Shown here one piece after another: positions 63,293 to 64,000 of a DNA stretch of 64,000 nt. The notes under the pieces were generated by a model that had not been told where the DNA came from, did not search any database, and saw only the letters and a list, made by a program, of their open reading frames with translations. Source of the stretch: Larimichthys crocea (lineage: Eukaryota; Chordata; Actinopteri; Sciaenidae); contig NC_040016.1 in assembly GCF_000972845.2 (NCBI RefSeq), positions 17,088,368 through 17,152,367 on the forward strand, read 5' to 3'. The stretch's first letter is position 1. Each line of letters starts with the position of its first letter. The translations under genes and the position numbers were made by a program.

Positions 63293-64000
63293 TGCATGCT
63301 CGTAAAGGAAAAAACTGATTTCAACAGTAGAAGCAAAGCAGGATACACCCCGCCTCTTCTAGCTCTTTCTTCTGTTAGTGACATCGTCACCTCCCATCAT
63401 ATCAACAACAAAGGGGTTCCCTGGGCTGTATAAGTGGAAGTGGACAGTGATAGTGAGATGTAAGAAATTCTCAGAGGCAACACAAAGTGAAGACAGAACA
63501 ATGTCGTGCTGTGCCACACTGAAAAGTTCAAATCATAGATAAAAGCAACCATAGAGGACGACATTGTTACAGTATAAATTACACCCACAACAGGTCTACA
63601 AAGGCGTCACTACATTATGATGCTGGAGTAACATTCACAGAGAAAATGTATGTGTCTGCCTATATGTCAGCTAGTACACTGTGTCGTTGACATCATAAAG
63701 AGATTTTTCTCTTGAATTCTCATTCAGATTTTGAATATAAGGCTTAACATAGAAGGATGCCAAGACAAACCCACATATGACACATATAGCTGTTATATAA
63801 AGTCATTTAGTTACAAAAACATAGACAAAGTAGCTATATAGAGAGCTTAAAACAGAAGCAACACCTTCTGCAGCAAATATAGCATCAGTGATGTTCTGTG
63901 TATATGTCAAATTTACATACTGAGCAAGACTGAGGCATTAATATAAAATGATAAGATATAAAATATGGAGAGTGGTTCTTCTGCTAGTTTTCTCCAATCT
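63293..64000. other. non-coding stretch to window edge
   Basis: AT-rich; no feature recognised. Confidence 0.4.

Overview
The window reads as teleost fish nuclear DNA. It is AT-rich, intron-dominated and full of short diverged dispersed repeats of the kind common in perciform-type fish. These include tRNA-derived SINEs, a pogo/Tigger-type DNA element, LINE 3' ends, MITE-like inverted repeats and CA/GT/TATC microsatellites. There are no operons, prokaryotic genes, rRNA genes, CRISPR arrays or recognisable viral genes. Most long open frames are chance frames in non-coding DNA.

The one gene I can identify with confidence is a TAFA (FAM19A) chemokine-like secreted protein on the minus strand, best matched to tafa2. 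Its three main coding exons have matching phases and consensus splice sites. The signal-peptide exon is at 28809-28697, the first cysteine-rich exon at 5364-5215 and the second at 4371-4247. A very small last exon (Val-Thr-stop) is possible at 3224-3216 and would give 131 residues. The intron between the signal exon and the cysteine-rich exons is 23.3 kb. The 5' non-coding exon and promoter were not found; they should lie above 28809 or outside the window.

Layout: 1-79 may hold the last codons of a plus-strand gene that enters from the left. 80-3215 is non-coding. 3216-28809 is the tafa2 locus, with its large intron holding repeats, a palindromic element at 7732-7969, a SINE near 20.2 kb and a 589-bp pogo-type element beside the signal exon. 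28810-64000 is mostly non-coding. Two isolated exon candidates lie there: a minus-strand terminal exon at 37846-37732 and a plus-strand thrombospondin type-1 repeat exon at 51168-51303. A more speculative two-exon small secreted protein is at 30243-30635.

No multi-gene system is visible. The genes do not form a pathway here. The most useful results are the tafa2 gene model, the hidden short exons, and the repeat families with several copies in the window. All protein and repeat family identifications come from memory of family sequences and are not database results.
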